From Ophiothrix spiculata (lineage: Eukaryota > Echinodermata > Ophiuroidea > Amphilepidida > Ophiotrichidae), in the NCBI GenBank assembly GCA_000969725.1, contig JXSR01S010531.1: a stretch of 26,941 nucleotides of DNA; one strand, written 5' to 3'. Within the stretch, counting starts at the first letter, position 1, and the number at the start of each line of letters is the position of its first letter. A program made the position numbers and the translations under genes. The notes beneath the pieces are model-generated. The model was not told the origin of the DNA. It made no database searches and saw nothing but the letters and a program-made list of their open reading frames with translations. Positions 1 to 11,400 of the stretch are shown piece by piece.

Positions 1-958
1 GTCCCATCCTAACTTCATATGAAGTACCTTATATCATTGCTTTTGATGAGCAAGGTCCAACGTCTTACAAAACAAATTTGCAATGTCACGTAGCTGTACC
101 AAAAATAACACATTTATATATTTTTTTGGAATTTCAGTTATGTAGACAACAAATGGATTTTTTTTTACATTTGTCTTTGGAAATAAAAGTTGGCAGATAC
201 AAAAACCAGAGCTGGTAATATAAATGTCTACACTTATTTCCAGAAATTACTACATAGGTCAATGATGCATCAAATGAGCAATAACTAAAATGTCCATGGG
301 GTTTTATGCATAGTTTTTATATTTTTTGTTTTACTTGAGAACTCAGTTTGATTCTCAAGGCCAGGATTTACAAAGCAGTCACATTGGCTGCAATGAGGTT
401 TTTTCATTACTCATATGTCCTGTGCTTTTTCACATAAGTAACGGGAGGTAACGATGGCACCATATGGAAGACAATGGTGCCATTGGTGTTGATATCTCAA
501 TATCGATATTGATCTCTGACAAGTGGCAAACACCTTAACCACTTCACAACTCATGCTCCATTTTTTTTGTTTTTCATTTATAATTTTTTATACATGGTTA
601 CAAATATGCCCCTGCATAACCATAATTTGGAAAAAGTGACAGGACTCTGGTGACTGGATATATAATAATTCTGATCTGACCCTGGGTGTGTTGAGAGGCA
701 TATCCAGTTCCTTGGTGTGCCGGAATGTTCATAAAAATATTCATCACATAGTCTGTTTTTGTCAAATTCCATAAAAATAAAGCTAAGCAAATTGCAGGAA
801 AACAAATAAATAGTTCATTAGGTAAAATTGACTTAGTGGTATTAATTCATGATTGGGTTTCAGCATCAGTATGGTGTGGGAAATTATCTCCTGCTTAGTG
901 TCATATCAACTCGGCTGCACTTTGCCTGGACATGACACTTTGTATATGATAATTGCTA

Positions 959-1790
959 TTATATCATGATTACATTGATTTGAGCCTTGCAATAGTTTGT
1001 ACTATTGCACGGCATGAAACAAGCCTGTGTGATATCATGATATAAAAGAAATATTGAATGCCTATGCACGTAAAATAGTACAAAATATATCATTCGGTCA
1101 AATTTGGACTGATCCATTTCAATAGAAAAGTCCAAATTTGACCTCATGATATATTTTGTATTATATCATGATTGCAGTGATTTGAGCCGTGCAAAAATTA
1201 TTTTCCATTGCACGGCATGAAACAAACCTGTGTGATATCATGATATAAAACAAATATTGAATGCCTATGCACGTGCAATAGTACAAATTATATCATGATT
1301 GCAGTGATTTGAGCCGTGCAAAAATTATTTTCCATTGCACGGCATGAAACAAACCTGTGTGATATCATGATATAAAACAAATATTGAATGCCTATGCACG
1401 TGCAATAGTACAAATTATATCATGATTGCAGTGATTTGAGCCGTGCAAAAATTATTTTCCATTGCACGGCATGAAACAACCCTGTGTGACATCATGATAT
1501 AAAACAAATATTGAATGCCTATGCACGTGCAATGGTACAAAATATATCATTCGGCCAAATTTGGACTGATCCATTTCACTCGGCAAGTCCAAATTTGACC
1601 TCATGATATATTTTGTACTATTGCACTCTCAGGCATTCAATATCTGTATAATATATCATTCGGTCAAATTTGGACTTATCCATTTCACTCGGCTGCGCCT
1701 CGTGAAATAGAAAAGTCCAAATTTGACCTCATGATATATTTTGTACTATTGCACTCTCAGGCATTCAATATTTGTATAATACCATACCTC
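959..1790. repeat. Nested tandem and inverted repeat array
   Basis: Three tandem copies of a 127-bp unit lie at 1161-1287, 1288-1414 and 1415-1541. The first two appear identical and the third has about three differences; a diverged copy precedes them from 959. Each unit is itself foldback: ttatatcatgat near its start pairs with atcatgatataa, and gccgtgcaa pairs with ttgcacggc. At 1495-1640 a bigger palindrome pairs aaatattgaatgcctatgca and tcaaatttggac-like blocks with agtccaaatttgacc and gcattcaatat. That block recurs at 1650-1785 with a GC-rich tip (cggctgcgcctcg). Confidence 0.88.
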
Positions 1791-2615
1791 CACTTCACCC
1801 AATAACTTTAACAGCCAAGCCAAATTATACTCATTGATATGTTTTCCATCAATATTACATATAAATGACAATGCAAGGGTTTGGAACAATTAGTTGAAAA
1901 TAAATCATAAGTAACTCAAGATACAATCATTTTGAACGAATTGTAGAGACCAGAGTAATCAAAGTGATAGCTTTTTTTTTTGAAAAAATAGTTTAATGGC
2001 TAAAAACCAATGTTAAACCAAATATTTCCACAAGGGAAAAACATACTTCAGATTCAAACAACTGTAGTAAGAATTGAATTGTATTACAAATACAAACAGT
2101 AGTGTATTGTCATTTTTATATTTTTATTCAGCTCCTGACAAATCAATATCGCTTCTGATTTATGAAGAATGTAACATACAGTATGTTATCAACTGCTCAG
2201 AGAATCAGACCTATTGATGTGGTGGTAAATAAACACCCTGTCCGGAAGAAAAACATGATGTGGACCATATCAGAATTTCATAAGTATTTCACTTTAAACT
2301 AAATCCAACTCTTACTCAGTGGTTTGAATCTTAATAATTCTTGGATATCATATTTCTTGAGGTATCAAAAATCATAACATTAGTTTTTCTCTTCCACAGT
2401 TTTATCATAATATACTTATGAAAAGGCAAACCCTTTTTGTTTTCTTCTCTGAACATTGTCCATGATGCACAGGCCTATCACAGATTTTCAAATATTCAGC
2501 AGTGAATAATCCAAATTAAAAGATTAGCCTAGAACAGGACAAAGGTTCTACAACCATCTTGGGTTGGTAAGCATGGATTTATTTTGCAGTTTTTCTTCCA
2601 ATGCTTTGATGTATA

Positions 2616-2959
2616 AGGCCTAGTATCCATTGGCTGTACCCATATTCCATGTGCACTGATCTCGTTTTCTATTGTTAGTAATTGTGCGGCGCAACACAGA
2701 CAATAAACTTCGTTCTGCTTAGTGATCATATCAGTGGCCTTGTTATGGCAGATGATTCCTATGACCTGGCAGCACCAACAATCAACATGTTCATACTTGG
2801 TGAGCACCAGGTAATTGGAATATCTGCCGTACATATGCCACTGATATGATCACTAAGCAGAACGAAGTTTATTGTCTGGATTGCGCCGCACAATTACTAA
2901 CAATAGAAAACGAGAGCAGTGCACATGGAATATGGGTACAGCCAATGGATACTAGGCCT
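2616..2959. repeat. Long inverted repeat (344-bp hairpin)
   Basis: Outer arms 2616-2738 and 2837-2959 (123 bp each) are reverse complements with only three mismatches by eye. Pairing continues inward at lower identity (tatggcagat/atctgccgta, acctggcagcacc/ggtgagcaccaggt), leaving a loop of about 22 nt. There is no coding potential; the 101-codon minus frame here is a by-product of the left arm. It may be a foldback transposon or a local inverted duplication. It lies about 2.4 kb past the APC stop. Confidence 0.9.
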
Positions 2960-4059
2960 AATAAGGATCTGACCAAGTAGATGACTTGTGCACTTCGGAT
3001 AATGTTCAGAAACGTTCAACTCCATTCATAATACTTGAAAAACATTATATGTCTTAAATTAAAATAAATATGGCATTTGATCTTATTTTAAGGTGTTTTT
3101 TTTTCAATTATAGTGTCTATTGAAAATCACTGAAAGTTTTTGAATGCAGAATGTCAAAGTTTTTGATAAGCAAAATGTAGAATTTGCTTGAGCTAATTAC
3201 AATTTTCTTAAATATCCTTTCTCATTTCTCAAGAATAGTTAACCAAATCTCAAAAATGATAAAAGTTGCATTTTTCGTTTCATTGCAAGATTAGGCATAA
3301 CCTTTGGACAATATTTGTTACCATAGTCGAATCAATGCAGGGTGATAAATTTTAAAACAAATATTGAAGATTTGATTGTGAAATGAAAAAAAAAAGCCAT
3401 TCAGAATCAAAAGCTGTCACATTCAACTTCCTGGGGGTGTGAAATTCAACTTGGGATGGTATATTTTGCCCATCACAGTGCATTTGTGACAGTTCATCTC
3501 TAACCTGCCATAAATGCAACCTCTTGGTCTACAGAAAAAAAAAATCATACTTCAGATCATATTCTTCAAATGAAATTATGTGGATGTTCTGAAGCACAGA
3601 ATAAATGATTGAGAACCTGCAATAAATTGATTTGCAGAATCATAACCTCTGCAGTTATTTCACTTCAGGTACAAAAAAGTCGGGTTGCATTTACAGCTGG
3701 TTTGAGATGAACAAACGCATTTGTAAACCGACAAATTTTGAGGAACATCTTTTTTGTCATGAACATGTTGAGGATTTCCCCTGGCATGTATCTGTTTTTC
3801 TTATGTCAATTTAAAATGGCTGCCAGACTATAGTGATGATGATAAATCAATACAAAAACATTACAATTGTCTGCCTTCTTGTTTAAGTGTAGCTGCTACA
3901 ATTTCGTTTTCGGTCAATTTTGTTTTTATTGCAGACTCAAAGGTTATATTCACAAAAATTATTCCTGGATTAGTCATGCTTGGAATAGAGATAGTGAACA
4001 GGCCTGAAAAAATTACACCCTAGAATACTAGTCTGTGGAATAACTTTATCCTTTGTTAT

Positions 4060-4265
4060 GTGAATACTGAATGACATCACCAAAGTTATTCCTGGAATAA
4101 AGCTATTCCCCTTCTGTGAATACAGATGTACGTGAATACCAAATGACGCTACCAATGGAAAAGTCAAAAGTTATTCTTTGAATAAAGTTATTCCTCTTCT
4201 GTGAATACAGAGGTACGTGAATACCAAATGACGTCACCAATGTAAAAAGTAATTCCTTGAATAAT
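4060..4265. repeat. Degenerate tandem repeat, about 72-85 bp period
   Basis: The block gtgaatac(c/t)(a/g)aatgac..caccaa occurs at 4060, 4132 and 4217, each followed by aaagttattc and gaataaagttattcc. Copies differ by small indels and substitutions. A 140-codon minus-strand frame across it is repeat-derived and not a gene. Confidence 0.65.
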
Positions 4266-5400
4266 ATTATCTTGCACCTTATTGTTTTTATCATTACCAC
4301 TATTAGTCTGACCGCCATTTTCTGTGTTTCATTACAATGGACAAATGTGACATGATCAAGGGTGAATAAGTCACATGTCAGAAATATTGATTTGAGATAC
4401 AGAGCAATAAAGGCAGAAAAATCTTTTGTTTTTATTGTTTTTAAGGTCTGAAAATTGTCATATCTCTGAATCCAGATGACCAATTCAGATGGGATTTGAA
4501 TCAAAATGTAGTATTTGCAATGCACAGTTAGGCTATTTCAAAATTAAAATTGAAAATCACTGACATGCGACTCATTTCCCTTGGTCGTGTCACAAAATAC
4601 TTGAGCTGTATCGAGTACTGGTTCTACTGCACATGAAATCATACTGTGATAATCTTCATATATATATATATGGTCAAAGGTAGCAAAAGCATGGACAAAA
4701 TTGTACATGTTGATTTTTTAAACATATTGCACTAGATAAAACATAGACATGACCTCCAATCATTAATGCAATGCATGAGGAGAAAATTTAAACAAAGGTA
4801 GAAGTTCATTTAAGAAACAATATCCTATTGAAGTCTTTAAGAATATTTTAATGTATACATAAGATTACTCTGAAATTGAAATTTGCATGAAGCTGTCAAA
4901 AGCAGAGCAAATTGCTATATTTGTTAGTTCACAAGTTTTTTGTAATACATTGCATGAATGATTAGAAGTCAAGTCCCATGAGATAATGAGTTCATATATT
5001 GATGTAAGCTTACAAAGAAATGACATTAAAACGGATCTTCTTTTGTGGTTGAGAAATACATGTTACATACATTTTCTCACACCCCTGACATTAAGGTCCA
5101 TTTTACCAAAGTCTCAGATGCCACCACATCAATTGACACCCTAGATTGAGAGATCCATATCAATGATAGTATTGGTCTGTAAGCTTACATCACTATATGC
5201 ACTAGTAGCCAAAGAGTTACATAGATTTTCATAGTTCAGTTCAAAAGTTCAGTGGGTACACATAAATATTTGGTTCAGCATTATTTGTCCAAATACGCAA
5301 CATGCAAGTTCCAAATAATTATTTCCCAAAGTAGGAATACAAAGAGTATAACGAGAGGCAATAGCGCCCTCAATCTTGACCATTTCTGAATAGCTAGTTG

Positions 5401-8400
5401 TCACACAGTGGTGATTCTGGAAGACATAGTAGGACTCATGAGCTCACTGCCGTCGCTGCTACACACGTCATATTCTTCGTATCCGACAGAATTTCCCGCT
5501 TGCAGTTGGTGAATGCTACTGCTTAGGGACGAATGTCGAGGCGGGGTGAAGCGTCGCGACATTTCTGGACTGTGCGGGCAACTTTGGCTCTTTTTATTAG
5601 GACTCGGACTGTAATTGTAAGGGGATACTAATACTGGGATGGCTGCGGTTGGAGAGTCACTTCCTGGCATACCAAAAGGCTTCTTAGGTAGCCTCAACCT
5701 TTGAGGTCTTGGCGGAGAAGTTCTGTCTTTCTCAATCTCGTCTTCAAAAGTCTCTTCAGCAGCTGCATCATTCACACTTTTACTACGCTTGTTTTTAGCC
5801 TTCTTGGCATCAGTCTGTTTGCTTGAATCATCAAATTCAGGACTATCAAATACTATAAAAGAGTTCAGTCGGTTTTCAAGTTGGAACTTAGTGTTTCCAT
5901 CAGGAGTTGGAGTTGCTGCGGGAAATTCAAGGTCCCCATCCCCATCAGGGGTGGGGACCGCTGTCACGTCCCCCTGGTTCTCTTCATCATTTTCAGGGGA
6001 AAAGGCAGTTGAAAAGTCACATTTATCACCAGTAGGAGTACCTGGGGTAGTGATATGGCTGGTGCAACTACTAGAAATATATTCGTCTGGCATAGTCTCT
6101 TTGAAAATATCTGTGGGACTATTCAGGTGACTTGAAAATGTGGAGAGGACCATGGGTTCTGAATTCTCAATATAACCATCAGGAATATCATCCTCTCTGT
6201 GGATATCAAGTTCGCTATCATAATCTACAAATTCATCTGGCATTTCTTCATTCAAAATGTTTTCGTCGCTATTCCATTCGCCAAGATCGTCAAGGCGACG
6301 GTCAAAGTTCAAATCGGGATTGTCAAAGTCATTGTCTGGGAATTCATTAGCGCTTGAATCACCATCTGTGCTCATTTCTGCGCTTAGCACTGGACTCAAT
6401 GGACTTTGCAATTGAGGTTGATGTTGTTGCTGTGGTGGTGGTGAAACAACAGGTGGTTCTTCTTCTCTTTCTTCCTTTTCCTTTTCTTTGCCCTTTTTCT
6501 TTTTCTCTTTCTTATCCTTCTTCTTCTGACTTTTCTCATCATCACCTTTTTCACTCTTCTTTCTCCCTCTAAACTTAAGAAAAGAAAATCTCTTTTTCTC
6601 TTTCTTCTCTGGAGCTGCTGGTTGTCCTTCACTCTGGCTGCTATTTGATCTATTGAAACTTGACGTCTGACTTGCTGTGGGTGTATTCTGAGCAGAGGAA
6701 GCATTGACTACTGAATTCAAGTTGGTTCTACTGCTTGCATTGCTCACAGAGTTTACATTAGCTTTACTACTGCTTCTACTGACACCGCTTATATCTGGTT
6801 TGCCGCTGGTTAACAGAATGGCGTTGATATTTCCTCGGCTACTACTTCTGCTAACTGAATTGACATTGCTAATGCTTTGTGTAAGTGGTGTGTGATGGGA
6901 TGAGGCAAGACTATAGGAACTCTCTGCTTTAGAAGGACTAGGACTAGTCACCAGAGCTGGTGCGATACTTGAGATAAAAGGACCATCTTTACCTTCCGTG
7001 ACATTTACTTTCCAAATTCCACTGCCTCGTTTATCATTGCTTGGTGATGTAACTTTGCCTCCAAAATTTCTGATGGGAATATTGAGCTCTTTACAAATGT
7101 CTCTCGGTTTGGCAATTTTCTTTGGCGTCGTTGGTGTTTTTGGTGGAATCTTGGTTTCTGTCTTCTGAGTTGTAGATGCCTGTGCTGATGCAGACTTTTG
7201 ATTGGTAGGTATCTGGGTCTGAGACGACGACGATGATCTGTGAGATGGTGACGATGATCTTTGAGATGGTGACGATGATCTTTGAGATGGTGACGATGAT
7301 CTTTGAGATGGTGACGATGATCGTTGAGATGGTGATGATGATCTTTGGGATGGCGATGATGATCTTTGGATCCGAGATGGCGATGATGACCTCTGGGCTT
7401 GGGATGGTGTCGATGATCTCTGGGATGGTGATGGGGCTCTTTGATTCTGTGATTGCGATGAAGCTCTTTGATTCTGAGATGGCGATGGGGCTCTTGGATT
7501 TCCACCAACATTTCTTTGACTTGCAGTTGGTTTTGGTGATGGTGTTCTTTCTCTGCCCGCAACTGAAGCAAGATTTTTATTAATCTTGGATTTATTCTGT
7601 TTTTGTTCTGCATTATTCGATGAATCTGTACCCCTTGGTTTCGGTTCTTCATCTTCAGTAGAAGGTAAAGTTAATACAGATGGTTTGTCTTTTTCAAATG
7701 TTCCTTCAGATTTCAACACAGTAGGTTCTTTTTCAAATGTACCTTCAGATTTAAAAGTTGGGGCCTCTTTCTCAAAAGTTCCATCAGTTTTAAAAGCAGG
7801 AGCAGTGATTTCCGATATCTCAATATCTTCAGGCTCTGCCATTGGAATTCTCTTCCATCCACCACCACTAGCAGACTTCTTGCTCTGTTGTGTTTCTGGT
7901 GATAACGATGTACTTACAGGTTCATTTTCAGGTGATAAAAAATTATTTTCATCACTTGACGACAAGCCTGCCGTCGTTGGTGTTTGGTCAGGTAACGAGG
8001 CACTTTCTTTGGTAAACGTAGACTGTTTCACAAGTGGTGGCCGAGATTCCTCACCGACAGACTTCTTCCTTGTATCGCTGGACTGTTTGTTTGTCTGTTT
8101 TTGAGAAGAGTTCATATTGGTTCTTGGTGTAGGAAGCTTAGAGTTTCCACTTGCCCTTGGTGAAGAATTTCTCACCCAGTTGGATTTATTGGTGGCAGGA
8201 GAGGCACTTCTAGTTCTTGCTGATACTCCCTTTGATGAGTCCGTTTTACTAGCAGCTGCAGTTCTTGTACTTGGTGATGCTGACCGACCAATAGGGCTGT
8301 TTGTTCTGGAGTTTTTATTTGTTGTTCTTGAATTGTTATTTGTACTCCTTGGGCTCTGCATTCCAAGATTTCTGCGTGCTGGGGGTGGTGTTCCAGTTCT

Positions 8401-11400
8401 GGCTGGACTTGATGACCCCGTTCTGCTACCAAGCACATTACTACGAGGAGATGGAGACTGTGACTTGGATCCACCCGTTGGCTGGGGTGATCTGTTCTTC
8501 GGGTTTTGATTCATTCTACTATTTCCACCGGCTGTAGTTGTTCTTGGCGAGCCTGCTCTGTTGACAGTCGTGGCTCTGCTCACATGTGTACCAACAGACC
8601 CATTCCACCCAAGTTTGTTACTAGACGTACTAGATGCACTCGACTGTCTAGAATAAGGTGGCTGCCCAGACTTCTCGGAGCTTGCTGGTGAACTGCTACG
8701 GCTATTAGGCGTACTACGACTGCTACTACCTGGTGAAGAGGCATTCCTTTTGGTAGGAGTTGGTGTTCTGACTCCTGATTTGGTATTCTTTGCAGGAGTA
8801 GCAGTACGATTAGGGGTGGTACTTCTAGATGTTGCACTACGAGCAGGAACAGAACTACTTCTACCAGTTGGTATCAAGCTTTTTGGTGGGGTTGCTCTTC
8901 CACCTTTTGCTCCCGATGTGCTCTGGGCTGCAGTTGCACCTTTTGGTTTGGCTGCACCACCTTTCACACTAGCATTCTGATTCTGGGCTGTTCTAGGTAC
9001 AATTGTCTTTGGTGGTGTGATAGACTTGCCTGCACCTTGACCATATGGACTTTTATATACTTTGCGTCCACCTCTGATGCCTTTTGTTTGGTCATTTACT
9101 TTTGGTGGGTTATTATCAAGTAATTTTTCACCTGGTTTTGTGATTCTGGGACCCTTGCGGTTAAACTCCGGTCTCTGATTATCAATAACATCTTCTGGCT
9201 CATCTGCTTCAGGAGATGTGGTAATGCCATCATCCATCTTCTCCACATCTTTGCTACTATCAGATAGTTCATCTTCCTTTTGCTGACTTTCAACAGAGCT
9301 GCTTCGTCCTTGGGGACTTGCTCTTGGGTTTTTGATTTGAGTAATACTTCTTTCAAACGCTGGTGGATCTATGCTTTCTTGCTTTTTGGATCTGCTTGGC
9401 ATAGCGGAGCTGATACATTCATCAAGAAGTGCTTGGTCAGATTCATCGTACAGTGATTCTAAGCTGAGAGAACTCAAAGAACTGTTTCTGGAGAAGCACA
9501 CAGGAGTGTCTTCTACTGCAAATGTTCTGGGAGCAAGAGGCACTGGTTCATGGTCACCGTCATACTCTTTCTTGGTCATGCCTGGAGTTGAATTGAAACC
9601 ACCCTTTTCAGGTGAGTCTACCTCTTCATCTTCATCACTAAGTGAGCTTAAACTTGAATTGCGAGAGAAGCATACTGGAGTGTCTTCAACGGCAAAGTTC
9701 TGTGGTACATCCATTGAATTAAGTCTTGGTCTTGGGTCCTCATTTTCCTGTTCATCTTCTTGAACCTCCTCTTCGTTTTCATCTTCTTCATCTTCAGGTT
9801 CAATGCCAAGTCTTTGTTGCAGTGGTAGTTTTGGGCCACTCACGAGTTGTTTATCTGAACTGGGTGGCCTCTTCTCAACCTGCTTTTGTTTGACAGCAAG
9901 GCTCTGCTTGGCACTTATATTTTTGACAGATTTCTTAGTCCTTAATATTTCCCTCAAATCTAGTTTTGCTTCAGATAAACCAGCATCGTCTTCATCACAA
10001 CTTAACGAGCTAAGTGAATCGTTTCTAGAGAATGACAATGGAGTTCCTTCCATGTTAAACACAAATGGTGAATCAAGCGGAGAGCTATTGTTAGTCTTTA
10101 TTCTACCATCTTCCAAATGGTGAGACATTTTGCCATATTTCATTTCTGCTGTTGCAGAAAACTTGCCTTTTGATGCTTCAATCTTGTCTTCCTGACTTTT
10201 TTCTTTGTGTTTCATATGTTTATTCTGCCGCAGTGCTACTGATTGTTTGATTTTCGCTTTATCTTGGGCTAAATCCGCATCTTCGTCACAACTCAGGGAA
10301 CTCAACGAGTCATTTCTTGAGAAGGATAAGGGTGTACCTTCCATTCCGAATACACGTGGTGAGTCATATGGAGAGTATCTAAATGTAGGTTTAGTGGCTT
10401 CCTTGGTGCCATCTGTGTTACTATCAATGACAGGCTGTGGAGAAATATTGCCATTGATTAAATCCTCTTGATTTAGTTCTTCTTGATTATGAGAGTCTAT
10501 AGTGAGACCACTAAGAGATGTCGCTGTGGAAAAGTTCTGAGGAGTACCTTCGGTTTGATAGGTCTGTACCATATCATTCTGCCACTCATTCACCCTATTC
10601 TGTCCAGATGATTTACCTTCAGCCAATGATGCTGCTTCTGGAATTGGTGAAGGACTCTTGTTGCGAATATCTGTGGAGGTTACTCTCTTCCGTGGAAGTC
10701 CACTAAGCTTTCCACCTCTGGACTTTGAAGATCTGTATTTACTTTGTTTGTTAGCTCTTGGTTTTGGCATAGCAGAATTGATGCAATCTTGAAGCAGAGA
10801 ATTTTCTGCATCATTAATCCCTGAATTGGTTTCTGATAACAAGTGATCTTCCTCGTTGTGTTCTTGCGATCTTGAAGCATCTTTAGTCACTTCTGCATCA
10901 ATCCCTTCTGGCTTTGTCAAATGTTCACGTACAGGATTTTGTACTTTTAAGTGACCAGCTTCAGTTTTAGTAATCTCAATGTCTTCAATACTGAGATCAC
11001 TTAATGATGTTGACGTGGAGAAGTTAATTGGAGTACCTTCAGTTGCAAATGGCACAGGGGCATCCTGACTCCTGACTTGCTGACTAAAGCTGACATGTTT
11101 TGCATTGTGGTTCGGTTGGCGTCTTGGTAACCTGGAAGCTCTTGGTTTGCCTTTCCTGTTGGCACTCTTAGAAGAACGTGGTGGCATCGCAGAATTGATG
11201 CATTCATCCAAGATACTCTGTTCTCTTTCAGAAATGTCCACAGACTCATCTTCCTCCTGTTCTTTCTTCTCTGCTGGTTGTTCATGTATTTCTGGTTTGT
11301 GTCTCAAGTTACTTGGCTCTTTCTTGACTTGAGCTTTTTCATCGTCATCGATTGTTAAGCCACTTAAACTAGTTGCACAAGAGAACTCTTGTGGAGTGCC

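Larger units (their letters stand above)
1..5400 (-). other. APC 3' UTR and downstream non-coding DNA
   Basis: After the TGA at 5401 no exon-like sequence is seen on either strand; the longest frames (101 and 140 codons) are repeat-derived or compositionally odd. Possible polyadenylation hexamers on the minus strand are ATTAAA at 4847-4852 and AATAAA at 4431-4436, but neither is convincing enough to end the UTR. Repeat structures here are the array at 959-1790, the long hairpin at 2616-2959 and the degenerate tandem repeat at 4060-4265. Where the transcript ends cannot be told from sequence alone. Confidence 0.7.

Noticed and set aside
456-512. Short palindromes ggcaccat/atggtgcc and tcaatatcgatattga
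   Set aside because: Stems of 8 bp are expected by chance in AT-rich DNA; no link to a regulatory function can be shown.
4103-4525. 140-codon minus-strand frame
   Set aside because: It covers the degenerate tandem repeat and its composition is not protein-like.
6396-9356. Minus-strand frames overlapping APC in other registers, for example 7005-7652
   Set aside because: Their His/Arg-rich peptides are out-of-frame readings of the minisatellite and the Ser-rich domain; the APC frame explains the DNA.
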